Below are positions 8,800 through 19,169 of a DNA stretch of 64,000 bases, one piece after another. A model generated the notes under the pieces. It searched no databases. It saw only the letters and a list, made by a program, of their open reading frames with translations, and was not told the origin of the DNA. The DNA lies in the NCBI GenBank assembly GCA_022641835.1, contig CP048717.1:1240001-1304000 (forward strand). The letters are read 5' to 3'. The position numbers and the translations under genes are program-made. This stretch comes from Petasospora fabianii (lineage: Eukaryota > Ascomycota > Saccharomycetes > Phaffomycetales > Wickerhamomycetaceae). Numbering within the stretch: position 1 is the first letter of the stretch; the number at the start of each line of letters is the position of its first letter.

Positions 8800-10789
8800 A
8801 TGGCTGCAGCTGTCACACCATCGTTCAGCACTAACTTCTGGGTACGTTTGATCATTCCAATACATCTATGGGTGTCTTGAGTACTAACACATTGAACAGG
8901 GCCAGGGTGAAAGAGGCTTCGAGGTGGTGATAAACAAGCTTCACCAAGGTGCACAGACTTGTGAGGAGCTTCTCTCATACTATAAAGAACGTGCTGCTCT
9001 CGAGGAAGAGTATGCTCGTCGTCTCAATGCTATCTCCAAGAAGACATGTGGAACATTCGAAACAGGTCATCTTCGTGAAGCTTTTGAGATCTTGAGAAAT
9101 GAAACAGAACAGATCTCACGCTCCCACCTGAACCAATCGAGAAAGCTACATACAGATTCCATTGCCAAACTAGATTCGTTTCTCTCAAACTTTGTCGCAA
9201 GACGCAAACCTGTCGAAAGTTCTGTCGAAAACATCAGAAAGACTAAACAGGCACTTGAGGGACAAGTTAACAGATTGAGAGAAAGATATCAAGTAGAAGC
9301 TAACAAACTCAATACTTATTTGGCTCAGGAATCACTCTTGTTAGGAAAAGAGCTTGACAAGAACAGAGAGAAAATCTACAGACAGCAGACAATGGTTGCT
9401 GAGATTAGACAAGAGTATCAGATTGGGTGTCAAAAGCTCGAGGAGATACATAACACATGGATCAATGAGTGGACTATCTCTAGCTCTAAACTTGAAGAAC
9501 TTGAGTGTGAAAGAATCGAATTCCTTGTTTCTAATATGTGGGACTACTCCAACGCAGTTTCATCATCATGTGTTAATGATGATGCTGCGTGTGAAAATCT
9601 TAGAAAGGGCTTGGAAGAGTGTGATACAAGAGGTGAGATTGAGATTTTCACCAAGAAGTTTGGTACTGGTACCAAGATCTTTTCATCCCAAGGATTTGTG
9701 GACTATGTCAAGGGCGAAACAGAGGAGAAAGGACGGGTTCATGTCATCCAGGATAGCAGATCCAGACACAGTTCACAAGGAACAATCCTTTCTCAAAACA
9801 TCCCAACTGGAAGAGTTGAAAGTGATAACTCTCAAAAGACAATTCCAGTGGCAAAATCACAACACATTCAAGCTCCACAGATTCAAATGCAACATCCTCA
9901 TTCATTTGAACATCTCAAGCCACGCAACATGCACAGAAGACCACCACCATCTGATGATGGACAAACTTCCATTTCAAATCCTTCCACCAACTCTACATCT
10001 CTCCATAGAGAAGAGAGTGCATACTCGAATCCAACATCCATCTCATCCTTTGCCGAGAGCGTCAACGGTGAAGCTCGTGTCTCCAAGACTTGGAACTCAC
10101 CACTGCGTCGCCGTTCAAGAAACTCTGAGATGGGAGACAGTTGGATGAGAAGAGGCAATTCCAACAATTCAAACAGACGTTCTTTCATCCTTGAGCAGAA
10201 TCCAGCACCAAGGAGACCACAATTTGAGTTCATCATCCCACCAAATGAGGACCCACTCAGAGCTACACTTGAGGACTTAAAGCATGGTGGAAATGGTGAC
10301 ATGAATAAGCTGAAGGAGGCATTAAGCAAAAACAACTCACTCAAGGGGATGGAATACTCTTCTAAACCGGACTTTGGTTCATCAATGTCGAGTCAGCATA
10401 CTACTGGTACCACCATCAGACCTAAATCCATGCTTGCTGACTTTGAATCCCACCAAAGAGAACAAAGAGATCATGATGATCGTATTGAAAAGCAAATTAA
10501 ACGTTCATCCTTCCATGCTGGCTTAAGATCTATGAGTAAATCCTCTGTGAACTTACAGGCCAAGATGAGTACCTCGGGATTACCAAGTATGACGAGAGAG
10601 GGAAGAAGAGTCATTAAACACGCTAGGGCAGTGTTTGACTTCACCGCTACAATTGAAGGTGAATTGACTTTCAAAGAAGGTGATACTTTGTTGGTAGTTC
10701 ATATGCAGGAGGATGGATGGTGGGAGTGTGAGAGGCTCGATAATGGCGAAGTGGGCCTTGCTCCATATAACTATTTGGAACAAATATAG
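8800..10789 (+). CDS. HOF1: F-BAR/SH3 cytokinesis protein Hof1; one intron
   Basis: Exon 1 is 8800-8841 (MAAAVTPSFSTNFW). The intron is 8842-8899 (58 nt; GTACGT, TACTAAC at 8882-8888, AACAG). Exon 2 is 8900-10789, giving 643 residues. Hof1 links septins, actin and the contractile ring during cytokinesis. An F-BAR domain fills about residues 10-280 (FWGQGERGFEVVINKLHQG, YKERAALEEEYARRL), followed by a disordered Ser/Pro-rich middle. A C-terminal SH3 domain (about 580-643) shows ARAVFDF, EGDTLLVV, DGWWECE and GLAPYNYLE. The FW...G start across the splice junction is conserved in F-BAR proteins, which supports the intron. S. cerevisiae HOF1 is YMR032W, next to ARP9. The septin CDC3 is also in this window. 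Confidence 0.93.
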
Positions 10790-11045
10790 TGATGTTTACC
10801 GTAATGTTTATGCCCACTTTTTACGACCTTTTATTCGAAATACCTCATGTTCTTGCTTTGACCCGGTTGCTTTTGTTGTTGTCTTATTTCAATTGTTGTT
10901 TTATGCTGTCTTGTTTCCAGGGAGTGTTTAGGTTGAACATGTTCACATCCTCTCTGTTTCTGATTTCGTTTTGACTTTTGATCTTTCTACGATCTAAGAC
11001 TTTTGTTTATACTGAATACAGTACCATCTATTCTATCGACGGGAA
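10790..11045. other. Convergent 3' region HOF1/BUD27
   Basis: About 255 bp, T-rich on the plus strand, with likely transcript ends of both genes. No other feature seen. Confidence 0.55.
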
Positions 11046-13505
11046 TTAAGTAGATTTTCTCGTTAAGCGTTTCTTGAAACGACTCTCCTTGATAGGATTT
11101 CCGTGTTCATCAATTGGCTCCAACTCCTGTCCTTCAGATTCTTTCAAGATGATTCTCTCCTCAGCCTCCTTTTGCTTCTCACCATACGTCTGAATCATCT
11201 TCTTTCTAAGGTCTTGATATTCCTTAGTGAGAATGTTATCATCGACAAAATAACTTGGTTCATCAACGTCATCGTTCTCCACAATGTTGTCAAGAAGAAT
11301 TGGACCATCGTCCTCATCGTCAAGGTCTTCAAATGTTTCATCTTCGTCATCATCATCATCGACTTCAGGATTGTAAACAGCCATGTTTTCAGTAATGGAG
11401 TCAATTAGGGCATCGTCATCCTCATCTTCGTTCAATGCGTATGCCTTGATGTTTTCATATTCTTCTTCAGGAGACGGTTCGGTGTATGTGGTCACAGGAG
11501 CTGGAATGGAGGTTGGTTTGGAGATAGGGACTGGAATTGGAGAATCTGAAGATGGAGTTGTTCTTGAAGCTTTGAATTTGGACAATCTCTTTGGTTTCTG
11601 CTGTGTTGTTGTTTCTTCTTTTGGTTGTGTAGTGGATGGAGTTGGCATTGCTGTTGAGGTTGATGTTGGAGAAGAAGTAGATACTGGCTTCTTCGTGACG
11701 GTACTTCCGAGTGATGACTTGAATCTGGAGACTCTCTTTGTTGGTGCAGCCTCTTCTGAGCTAGTGCTGGATTCAACAATGTTGTCAGGAATAGGTGTAC
11801 TCTCAACGATGTCACTGACAACTGGTATGCTTTCGATGATATCACTGACTGGTGGCTCTTTCTCCACAATGTCATTAAGAGCAGTTGCACCATTTCCATT
11901 CTCAGCCTCAGTAATACGTTGAGATGGTTTTTTACTCATCATTTGCTTGAACTTGGACACCTTGATACTCTCAGCAGCCTTAAGCTCCTCTGAGATATTC
12001 TCAATCTCCTTGATCTGAAGTTCCTTAGCAAAAGACACAGACTTTTTCTGTTTCTTAGGTTTGAGTTCTTCTTCAATCTTCTTCAATATAGCATCATCAT
12101 CAGTTACAACATCATCATCCTTTTGTACAACCTTGGCGTTCTGAGCACGCACACGTTCAAGTTCTTTGGCAAACAGTGCTCTGTATGAGTCGGGCACAAG
12201 GTTATCCTCACCATTAGTGAAATCCCAATCGTCATCGTCATCTTCCTCGGCGTCATCATTATCTTCAAATTGGATATCATCGTAATCTTCATCGTCTGTG
12301 TCATCTTCATCAAAACCGTATTCGTATCCGTCTTCCTCCATATCATCAGCGATCACTTGAAGTTGAAGTATGTCGTCTTGACTGATTGCTGGTTGAGATG
12401 GATCAAACTGTTCATAATCCACAGGGTCTGGTTTCTGTGTAGATGCTGATGATGATTCATGCTCAATGGACTCTGACTTAAAAGCTTTCTCGGATGTAGT
12501 TGGTTGCGTGATCGGTGTAGTGATTGATGATTTGTTAACAATTCCCATCTCTTTGAAAAGATCGAAGAAGTCATTAGGTGATGTGGTTGGAGATGATTGC
12601 TTCTCCAGCTTTATTGAAGATTCGGTCTCTTTCTCAACAACAGCTTCAGATACCGCAGGTTCAACATCTCTTTCAACAACAGTTTCAGATACGGCAGGTT
12701 CAACATCTCTTTCAACAATTGTCGATGAGACAGCGTCATTGAGATCATCAGTTACAGTCTGTATATCCTCATGGCTCTCATCTTCCCCGGTTTGTTGGTT
12801 GGTAGGTTCCACGGGCTCCACAGGCTCGACAGGCTCCTTTATCTCGTGAATCTTTGGCTCGGAATTCTTCTTTTGCAGTCTCGGTGTGATTTCCATATCC
12901 CTCAGAAGTTCTTGTAGTTCATCTTCCTCTTCTTCATTCAAGTTCATACCATGTGACTCACCGAACTCTTTCAATTTTTCCTTATTCTGAGCCTCGACGG
13001 TGCTCTTGATAACATTTCCATCCTCATCTAGTTCCTCACGGATGTCCATGTATGGTAGACTCTCCTCATTTAGTTCCATAGCACCTTCATTTCCATCCTG
13101 TGTCAGTTTTGCTTCTTCCTCCTTTTTCTGAAGGTCAACAAATGCGTCAATGTTACCCATAGTTTTCTTTGCCTCTTTGATCTTGCCCTCAAACTCATCA
13201 ATTGCCTGGGTAAGATACTTAAGCTTGTTTTCCACTTGCCTCACAGCTCCCTTAGGGGTTCTTTCCACAAAGTACTCACAGCCGAGAAAGACTAAAACTT
13301 GAGATGGATCAATCACACGGGCCTTGACACGAGCCTTGGAGGTCATCTGTACTGTGATCTCTGGATGATCATTTGAAGAGCATTGTTCATAATCAAACAG
13401 CTTGAACTTGAGGTCAATGTACTGCTTCTTGTGACGCTCAAGAGTGGCTTTTTTTTCACAAAGGTTGTCCAGAGTCTGCTGGATCCTCGTCTTGATATCT
13501 TCCAT
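11046..13505 (-). CDS. BUD27: Unconventional prefoldin Bud27/URI1
   Basis: 819 residues from the first ATG (13505); S. cerevisiae Bud27 is 796. The N-terminal 130 residues form a prefoldin-like coiled coil: IKTRIQQTLDNLCEKKATLE, a beta segment around DPSQVLVFLGCEYFVERTP, then a second helix (VENKLKYLTQAIDEFEGKI). The rest is acidic and disordered, with near-identical short repeats of the type VVERDVEPAVSE (about 12640-12720). A later acidic region (DEDDDALIDSI, DDDDDEDETFEDL) is consistent with Rpb5/RNA polymerase assembly roles. Bud27/URI acts in the assembly of RNA polymerases and in TOR-linked translation control. Identity rests on the N-terminal domain, length and acidic tail. Confidence 0.85.
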   Translation of the reverse strand: MEDIKTRIQQTLDNLCEKKATLERHKKQYIDLKFKLFDYEQCSSNDHPEITVQMTSKARVKARVIDPSQVLVFLGCEYFVERTPKGAVRQVENKLKYLTQAIDEFEGKIKEAKKTMGNIDAFVDLQKKEEEAKLTQDGNEGAMELNEESLPYMDIREELDEDGNVIKSTVEAQNKEKLKEFGESHGMNLNEEEEDELQELLRDMEITPRLQKKNSEPKIHEIKEPVEPVEPVEPTNQQTGEDESHEDIQTVTDDLNDAVSSTIVERDVEPAVSETVVERDVEPAVSEAVVEKETESSIKLEKQSSPTTSPNDFFDLFKEMGIVNKSSITTPITQPTTSEKAFKSESIEHESSSASTQKPDPVDYEQFDPSQPAISQDDILQLQVIADDMEEDGYEYGFDEDDTDDEDYDDIQFEDNDDAEEDDDDDWDFTNGEDNLVPDSYRALFAKELERVRAQNAKVVQKDDDVVTDDDAILKKIEEELKPKKQKKSVSFAKELQIKEIENISEELKAAESIKVSKFKQMMSKKPSQRITEAENGNGATALNDIVEKEPPVSDIIESIPVVSDIVESTPIPDNIVESSTSSEEAAPTKRVSRFKSSLGSTVTKKPVSTSSPTSTSTAMPTPSTTQPKEETTTQQKPKRLSKFKASRTTPSSDSPIPVPISKPTSIPAPVTTYTEPSPEEEYENIKAYALNEDEDDDALIDSITENMAVYNPEVDDDDDEDETFEDLDDEDDGPILLDNIVENDDVDEPSYFVDDNILTKEYQDLRKKMIQTYGEKQKEAEERIILKESEGQELEPIDEHGNPIKESRFKKRLTRKST

Positions 13506-13798
13506 AGTGAAAACTACCCGAGGATTTATAATACAGACAATAAACACATAGGACGCTTAATTCATCTCATCGCTTATAAAGTTAGTTCCCTGACCCAGAT
13601 TTTTGATGAGCTGCGAATCAAACGAGTTCGCGGAAGGCAATTAAAAAAAAAATATAAAATATAAAAAAAACTGGTCGCGGAAATTCGCGGAAACTCTCCG
13701 GCCGATGATTCATCCTTTGCCGAGATCCACTCTCTTTGATACTTCTACTATTTCATACTTGATCTACAAATCCACTTCAGTTGAAACCATCAGCACTA
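13506..13798. promoter_or_regulatory. BUD27/STR2 divergent promoter with three CGCGGAA elements
   Basis: 293 bp with TTCGCGGAA at 13627-13635, TCGCGGAAA at 13675-13683 and TTCGCGGAAA at 13684-13693, plus a poly(dA) tract (13642-13670) that probably keeps the region nucleosome-free. The bound factor is unknown. Confidence 0.55.
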
Positions 13799-15436
13799 AT
13801 GATTGCGCCATCTCAGGAGATCGGTGAACCAATCCCGAACAATACGCCTCACGCTGTGTCTGTAACTCTTCCAACTTGGGACGCTACCGTTGGCTACGAA
13901 GAGGGCCAGTCGTGGGTCGTCAACAAGATGAACTCTGGCTATCCTCGTTTCTTTATCCATGGCAAGATTCAAGAGCTTTGTAAGCTGGTTGAAGAGAAGT
14001 TTGGTAGAGATGGTGAGAAAGCCTTCATCTTCCCTAGTTACAACGTTGCTAAGAGATGCAGGGAGTTTGTTAAGGAGAAAGCCGAGACAAAGTTACCAAC
14101 TATTAGAATCTTGCAATTGTCTACTCCGGCCCCAAAGAAGGAAGAGGAGAAGACATATAGATGTGAGGCACACATCGCTGCTGTATTTGTTCCAGAGGAT
14201 CAGTTTAGTTTAGCTAAGCAGTATTGGCAACATTCCGGTGAAGGTATCTCCTCTCGTCTTGGTGAGTACGTCCTTCAGGAATTACAGATCGTTCACAATG
14301 ATTTGAATGAAGATAAGGACAAGGAGTACAAATTGTTCATCGAGGAGAGATTTGGAAGAAACCTGAACCTGAGCTTTGCTAATGAGGCCAAGACTGCATT
14401 GAGAAAGAGAATTGCTGGGTCTCTTGGTGATGAGCATAAGGAGAACACTAGCGAGAGAAAAGTCAATGAAAGTGATGTGTTTTTGTATCCATCTGGTATG
14501 GCTGCAATTTTCAATGCTCATCAGGCCTTTTTAAAGACATTCCCAAATGAGAAATCTGTCTGTTTTGGCTTCCCATACGTTGACACTTTAAACATCTTGA
14601 AGAAGTTTGGTCCTGGTGTTCACTTTTATGGGTTTGGTGATGATGATTCTCTTGTTGATTTGGAGAAACGTCTTGCAAATGGCGAAAAGATTTTAAGTTT
14701 GTTCTGTGAATGTCCATCTAATCCATTACTCAAGACACCAAATTTGAAGAAGATCCATGAATTGTCTGTCAAGTACGATTTCCCAGTTGCTGTTGATGAG
14801 ACTGTTGGTAATTTCTTGAACATTGACGTTTTACAATATGCTGATGTCGTTGTTTCATCGTTGACCAAAGTCTTCTCTGGTGATTCTAACGTTATGAGTG
14901 GCTCTCTTGTTCTTAATCCTTCTTCGAAGTTTTACCCAGCGCTCAAGTCATATTTCCAGGAGAACTTTGATGACATCTTTTGGGCAGAGGACGCCATTTA
15001 CTTGGAGAGAAACTCAAGAGACTTCCAAACTAGATCTCATAAAGTCAACGTTAACAGTGAGGCAGTTCTCAAACTCTTCCAGGAATCCCCATTGATCAAG
15101 GATATCTTTTATCCATCTTTAGGCTCAACCAAGAAGTATTACGATGACATTAAGAATGCATCTGGTGGTTACGGAGGTCTCATGTCTGTTGTTTTCCACA
15201 AACCAGCACAGGCAAAGGTATTCTTTGATGAGCTTCAGTTGTCTAAAGGTCCATCTCTCGGTACAAACTTCACTTTGGTGTGTCCATACTCCATCTTGGC
15301 TCATTATCAAGAATTAGATGAAATTGCCAAATGGGGTGTTGACAGAAACCTTGTGAGACTCAGTATCGGTCTTGAAGAGAAGGACGAATTGCTTAAGACA
15401 ATGAATCAGGCTTTGAATCTTGCTGCATTGGCTTAA
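13799..15436 (+). CDS. STR2: Cystathionine gamma-synthase
   Basis: 545 residues; a PLP enzyme of transsulfuration that joins cysteine with an activated homoserine to make cystathionine. The N-terminus matches the Str2/YML082W family rather than bacterial MetB: GEPIPNNTPHAVSVTLPTW, VGYEEGQSW, GYPRFFIH and QYWQHSGEGISSRLGEY. The PLP-binding lysine is in SSLTKVFSGDSNVMSGSL, with LFCECPSNPLLKTPNL and KGPSLGTNFTLVCPY further on. The first ATG is 13799; earlier in-frame codons are not ATG. In S. cerevisiae, STR2 lies near RSF2 and its paralogue YML082W beside TDA9, mirrored here by the zinc-finger gene downstream. Confidence 0.93.
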   Translation: MIAPSQEIGEPIPNNTPHAVSVTLPTWDATVGYEEGQSWVVNKMNSGYPRFFIHGKIQELCKLVEEKFGRDGEKAFIFPSYNVAKRCREFVKEKAETKLPTIRILQLSTPAPKKEEEKTYRCEAHIAAVFVPEDQFSLAKQYWQHSGEGISSRLGEYVLQELQIVHNDLNEDKDKEYKLFIEERFGRNLNLSFANEAKTALRKRIAGSLGDEHKENTSERKVNESDVFLYPSGMAAIFNAHQAFLKTFPNEKSVCFGFPYVDTLNILKKFGPGVHFYGFGDDDSLVDLEKRLANGEKILSLFCECPSNPLLKTPNLKKIHELSVKYDFPVAVDETVGNFLNIDVLQYADVVVSSLTKVFSGDSNVMSGSLVLNPSSKFYPALKSYFQENFDDIFWAEDAIYLERNSRDFQTRSHKVNVNSEAVLKLFQESPLIKDIFYPSLGSTKKYYDDIKNASGGYGGLMSVVFHKPAQAKVFFDELQLSKGPSLGTNFTLVCPYSILAHYQELDEIAKWGVDRNLVRLSIGLEEKDELLKTMNQALNLAALA

Positions 15437-16281
15437 GGTCATCCATCCTTTCAATTCATATGACTCTAGCTCATCGAGCGTATCCACTGATATAACCGCT
15501 TTCTTTCTTTTTCTCTATCACTAATCCATGGTACATCCCCTCCAACTGGGATGATCCCACTTTACTGGCCAACTTTATGGTCAATATCAACTCACAAGAA
15601 CCCTCCTCCAACTGAGGGACTTAATGATCCAACTCATGCTTAACGAACTAAAAACCAACTATCAGCACGCAAGGGACACATAATGATCCAACTCGAGTGT
15701 CCCTTTGCCTCATGACCACAAAAAAAAAACCACTCTTATATAAAAAAAACCCCTCCAACGGGTATCTCATCTTATATTCATTGTTATATGTTGTATTGTA
15801 GAGAGCACCTGCACATGCGACGCGATGGCGCGTCATCAATGAATGGAGTCGGCTTTACACCCCTTTCCACCCAATGTGCACCACAATCTCTCATTCCTAA
15901 CATCTCAGTAGTGACAAAAAGTCACAAAAAGAGGATGTAATATGATAATCTAATGAATTAACTCGTTATCTCCAATAAAACCAGTGATTTATCAACCGAT
16001 ACGACCGGAGGCTAATGTGGCCCCAACCAGACTAGAAATTATTGCCTGATTTTTTCTAAGCGGAGGTTTGTTCATTATAAATTTGATCCCGTACGATAAA
16101 ACTTATGTCGTTTATATATGGGAGTAAATGCCCTGTTCATCACGTATGTCTGCTCTAGTTGATTTGAGTGGAGTTGAGCGTCTTGGTGATCTGATAAGGC
16201 AGCTTTTTTGGAGGGAGGCAGCTATAAAGGAGCCTACGGGACACACACTTTAACGTATACATTCGGACCATAACAATACAA
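15437..16281. other. Intergenic region downstream of STR2
   Basis: 845 bp with poly(dA) runs at 15719-15729 and 15743-15750 and a canonical TATAAAG at 16223-16229 serving the small gene at 16282. No other gene seen. Confidence 0.6.
16223..16229 (+). promoter_or_regulatory. TATA box for the small gene at 16282
   Basis: TATAAAG 53 bp before the ATG, in a 5' region without upstream ATGs after it. A good consensus for a regulated yeast promoter. Confidence 0.55.
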
Positions 16282-16590
16282 ATGGCACTACGGAATTACA
16301 TGTACTTCAAGCATGAAGATTCGCTAAAGAACCGGATTGCACATGGAGACTCTTTATCAACACAAGCTTCATCAGATTCAAAGACTAATCAGGAAGTTGT
16401 GATGAATCATGATCATACATCACCGTCGGGACAAGAGAAACCCAGAAGACTTACTCCAACACAGAAGAGAAAGATGATGAGCAGTTCTAACTTTCCAGAG
16501 AGTGTTCAGTGTAAGCAAGAGGGTAAGCAAGAGGGTAACCAAAAGGGTAAAAGTGATGTGAGTAAGGGAAATACTCAATCAAGAGACTGA
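16282..16590 (+). CDS. Small hydrophilic protein of unknown function
   Basis: 102 residues beginning MALRNYMYFKHEDS. I do not recognise it. The product is charged and probably disordered; it has KPRRLTPTQKRKMM in the middle and a C-terminal 4-residue repeat (KQEG, KQEG, NQKG) coded by three 12-bp repeats at 16511-16546. A TATAAAG lies 53 bp before the ATG, making transcription plausible. It stands alone between STR2 and a long gene-free region. It could be a lineage-specific gene or a chance frame; no conserved domain is visible. Confidence 0.45.
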   Translation: MALRNYMYFKHEDSLKNRIAHGDSLSTQASSDSKTNQEVVMNHDHTSPSGQEKPRRLTPTQKRKMMSSSNFPESVQCKQEGKQEGNQKGKSDVSKGNTQSRD

Positions 16591-17357
16591 TTGATACGGA
16601 ATTGGGTGAATTTTTGATATCCAGGGATACTTTTATACACTTTGAATTAATGCTAATGATTAACGAGTAAATCTTTGACAATATAGAATATATTGTACAC
16701 CACGAATGGCACTGCCTATATATAAAGGAATATCTATATCATCTGACACCCCTCTTTCAGCTCTTTACAGATCCAGACGGGTTCTTATTGACATAATTTT
16801 CATCTCTCCATCAACAATCACGAATTGAATTAAAACAGAAGCAGTAGTCCCTTCATAACGACAAAACCCCCCACTGGATCTCAAACCATCACAACGAATA
16901 ACCATGACAAAAACTGTCAGATAAATTCAAAGAATGAGAAGGAGACCCTCAGCACAAAAGACCGAAGGAGGAGTAACGTGTCACGATGGGTCTTTTAATC
17001 ACGTACTGTCTAAAATGATGGATTACTTTTGGACAAAGTAAAGAAGAAAAAAAGTGAAAAGGGCGTGTAAGACAAGAGAGAGAAGTGATAAAATGTTTGG
17101 AAAATTTTGAATGCGAGCTGGGTTGTGGTGTTTGGATGTCATCTCACGGACATGTCACGTGATAATTCACCCCTCAGCCCAAACAGCCCACGCTGATTGG
17201 CTGTTGCTCTGTCCAGCCATTTCTGAGAAGCATAGGGCAACACTAGCAAGCATTGACTGTGGGGTGCATGAGACAAACAGGGTCGATGTTAGCAGTGAGG
17301 TCTATACTTTGTTATTGTTAGAAGTTAGACATAGATCACCGATTGGTGTGAGTTTGT

Positions 17358-17393
17358 GAGAAGTCTATTGAGAAGTCTATTGAGAAGTCTATT
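17358..17393. repeat. 12-bp tandem repeat, three copies
   Basis: GAGAAGTCTATT three times without a mismatch, followed by a partial fourth copy. Lies in the gene-poor region. Confidence 0.85.
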
Positions 17394-18336
17394 GAGAAAT
17401 GTGTGTCAAACATTTGAGCAACTACATAAAAGATGTTTTCCGTGACGTTAAAAGGGATGGATGGGAGTTTGTAATGACCCGCTGCTGTACGTTTTAGGTG
17501 TCGGATAGCGGCGCTAGATTAGCATTATTGATAAGCAGTTTTATCCGAGTTGCTCCTTGAAAGTGTGACCGGACTTTCTCTCAGTCTGGTACTCGGGTTT
17601 AAAGGACGGTAGTGTTTCAGTCGCTGAGTATAGAATAGCATACACACTGTGTTAATCAAATGAAGTCTATCGGTAAATGGTATTGTCGGGCCGTACACAA
17701 ACTCTACTATGTTCTTTTTAACTTACGGACCGTGTCTTGTTACGTAGTATCACAGGATCGGTGCGCCGTCCGATATGCGGCTATGAGGGGCGCATTCTGG
17801 GGTAAGAGTACGATCAAGTGGGATGTGATAATGTCCACTTTTGGGTGTGACTCCTATTGTGGCCGCTATTGCCCGAAGGGGCCCTTGGGCACCCAGGGAT
17901 CAGGATGTTCGTGTATCTCGGGTGTCTCACTGTAATGAGTTAAGAGCATCGCACGGCACATAAGAGAGAGACATATATAGAGTTACATTTCCAAAAGAGG
18001 CAACGAAAACCCCAGCCTATAAACCTAAGCTGGTTAAAAGCAAAGCTATCTTGAAACTCTTTGTATGACGATCCCCAGTATAACTGTAGTCAAGTATGAC
18101 AAAGCATTGCTCTTGGCTGCTGTCTGATGCTCCAGTTGTCTGAGTGTCCCATGTCCCAGCGAGTTTCCAGCAGGTCACGTCTTCAACGAGTCATGAGCCA
18201 ACTGGCAACGTGACAGATTACAAGCGCATCAACAACCGACACACATCACAAACAACAAAACGGTTCGGTGCTGACATCTGAGGCTCCCCATTGGCTGCGG
18301 CGCGCGCTGTGCTGTATTAAGGGTGGGCACTCCCGA

Positions 18337-18386
18337 GATGCTCGGGCCGGGGGCCCGTTCGAGAGAGGGCTGCGCCCTCGAGAACA
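18337..18386. other. GC-rich inverted repeats (possible structured RNA or leader)
   Basis: CCCGAG/CTCGGG around a 3-nt loop, then GAGGGC-TGC-GCCCTC flanked by GTTC...GAAC. The GC content is far above the surrounding DNA. A TATTAAG-like element and a CCATTGG lie just upstream (about 18286-18323). Transcription and function are unknown. Confidence 0.35.
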
Positions 18387-19169
18387 TAGATTAGAGACAG
18401 AGAGGCTGAATATGAAGGTATCTAAGCTCGGAGTAGAGAATGGATCTATCCCATAAGCAAAATAGATATAGTAGACAATAGACTACCTGCCACACATAAG
18501 CACCAGCCGGCCTCCGAGTTCGGCCCCCGGCCCCATGCAGCAGCAGCAGCCCCCAGCACAGCTCAAGCTGCTTCAGTTCGGCAGGACGGCAGGACGGGAC
18601 AGCGCAGGCCGCAGCTGCCGCTTGTCATTTTCACCAAAAATTTAAGAGTAGATCACACACTCTCTTAATATGGGCCCCAAAAAGTGTGTGCGCTAACCGC
18701 GTCGCTCTTTGTCCCCTTTGCAAGTCTTTTCCCTCCGTCATTTCCCCAGTAAAATTGAACTTTTTTTTCTTTATACAACGCGACTCTGCTGGTCAACAAC
18801 CACCCACGTCTTCCCTTGTAATACGGCTGACACCTCCAAAGCTGCGGGTTCTTTTAAAACACGACTACCGCCGCCACCGCCCTGCTGTATTTCGTTCTCT
18901 TGCTCTTTTACTCTTCAGCTCTTTTTAGCTAAACAAATTATACACTAACCGCTCTGTTCATTTATCTTCTTTTCTCCTTGCCGCCACGCCCCCAGTTTCC
19001 CATCCTTCCCCTGCTCTTCGTCGTCGCCCTCATACTATACACGCTCCCAGCTTAGGACGACCTACGACCCACGACCACGACTGACCCCCTACTCCCCCTG
19101 GCTTTTGACTTGACTTGGTTTCGTTCTATAAGCTAGTGCCTCTCTGTTTCTACCGCCCTAACCAGCCAC

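Larger units (their letters stand above)
16591..19169. other. Long gene-poor region and extended RSF2 5' region
   Basis: 2.6 kb with no convincing gene on either strand. It holds GTCACGTGAT (17154-17163, Cbf1/CDEI-like), a 12-bp tandem repeat (17358-17393), a hairpin-forming segment near 17567-17590 and a GC-rich stretch (about 18285-18390 and 18500-18625) with strong inverted repeats. A pyrimidine-rich leader (about 18690-19169) runs into RSF2. Short upstream ATGs occur at 18534 (36 codons, starting MQQQQPPAQ) and 18669 (8 codons). It may be a long regulated promoter and leader, or host a non-coding RNA. I found no CDEIII-like element or long inverted repeat that would suggest a centromere. 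Confidence 0.5.

Noticed and set aside
17660-17935. 91-codon cysteine-containing frame in the gene-poor region
   Set aside because: No signal peptide, domain or clear promoter; length is within chance expectation for 2.6 kb.
18268-18456. tRNA-like GTTCGAGA word in a GC-rich hairpin segment
   Set aside because: No acceptor stem or D-arm of proper spacing could be built around it; no tRNA gene was found in the window.
16591-19169. Possible centromere in the gene-poor region
   Set aside because: A CDEI-like word is present, but there is no AT-rich CDEII, no CDEIII and no long inverted repeat of the kind seen in several yeasts.
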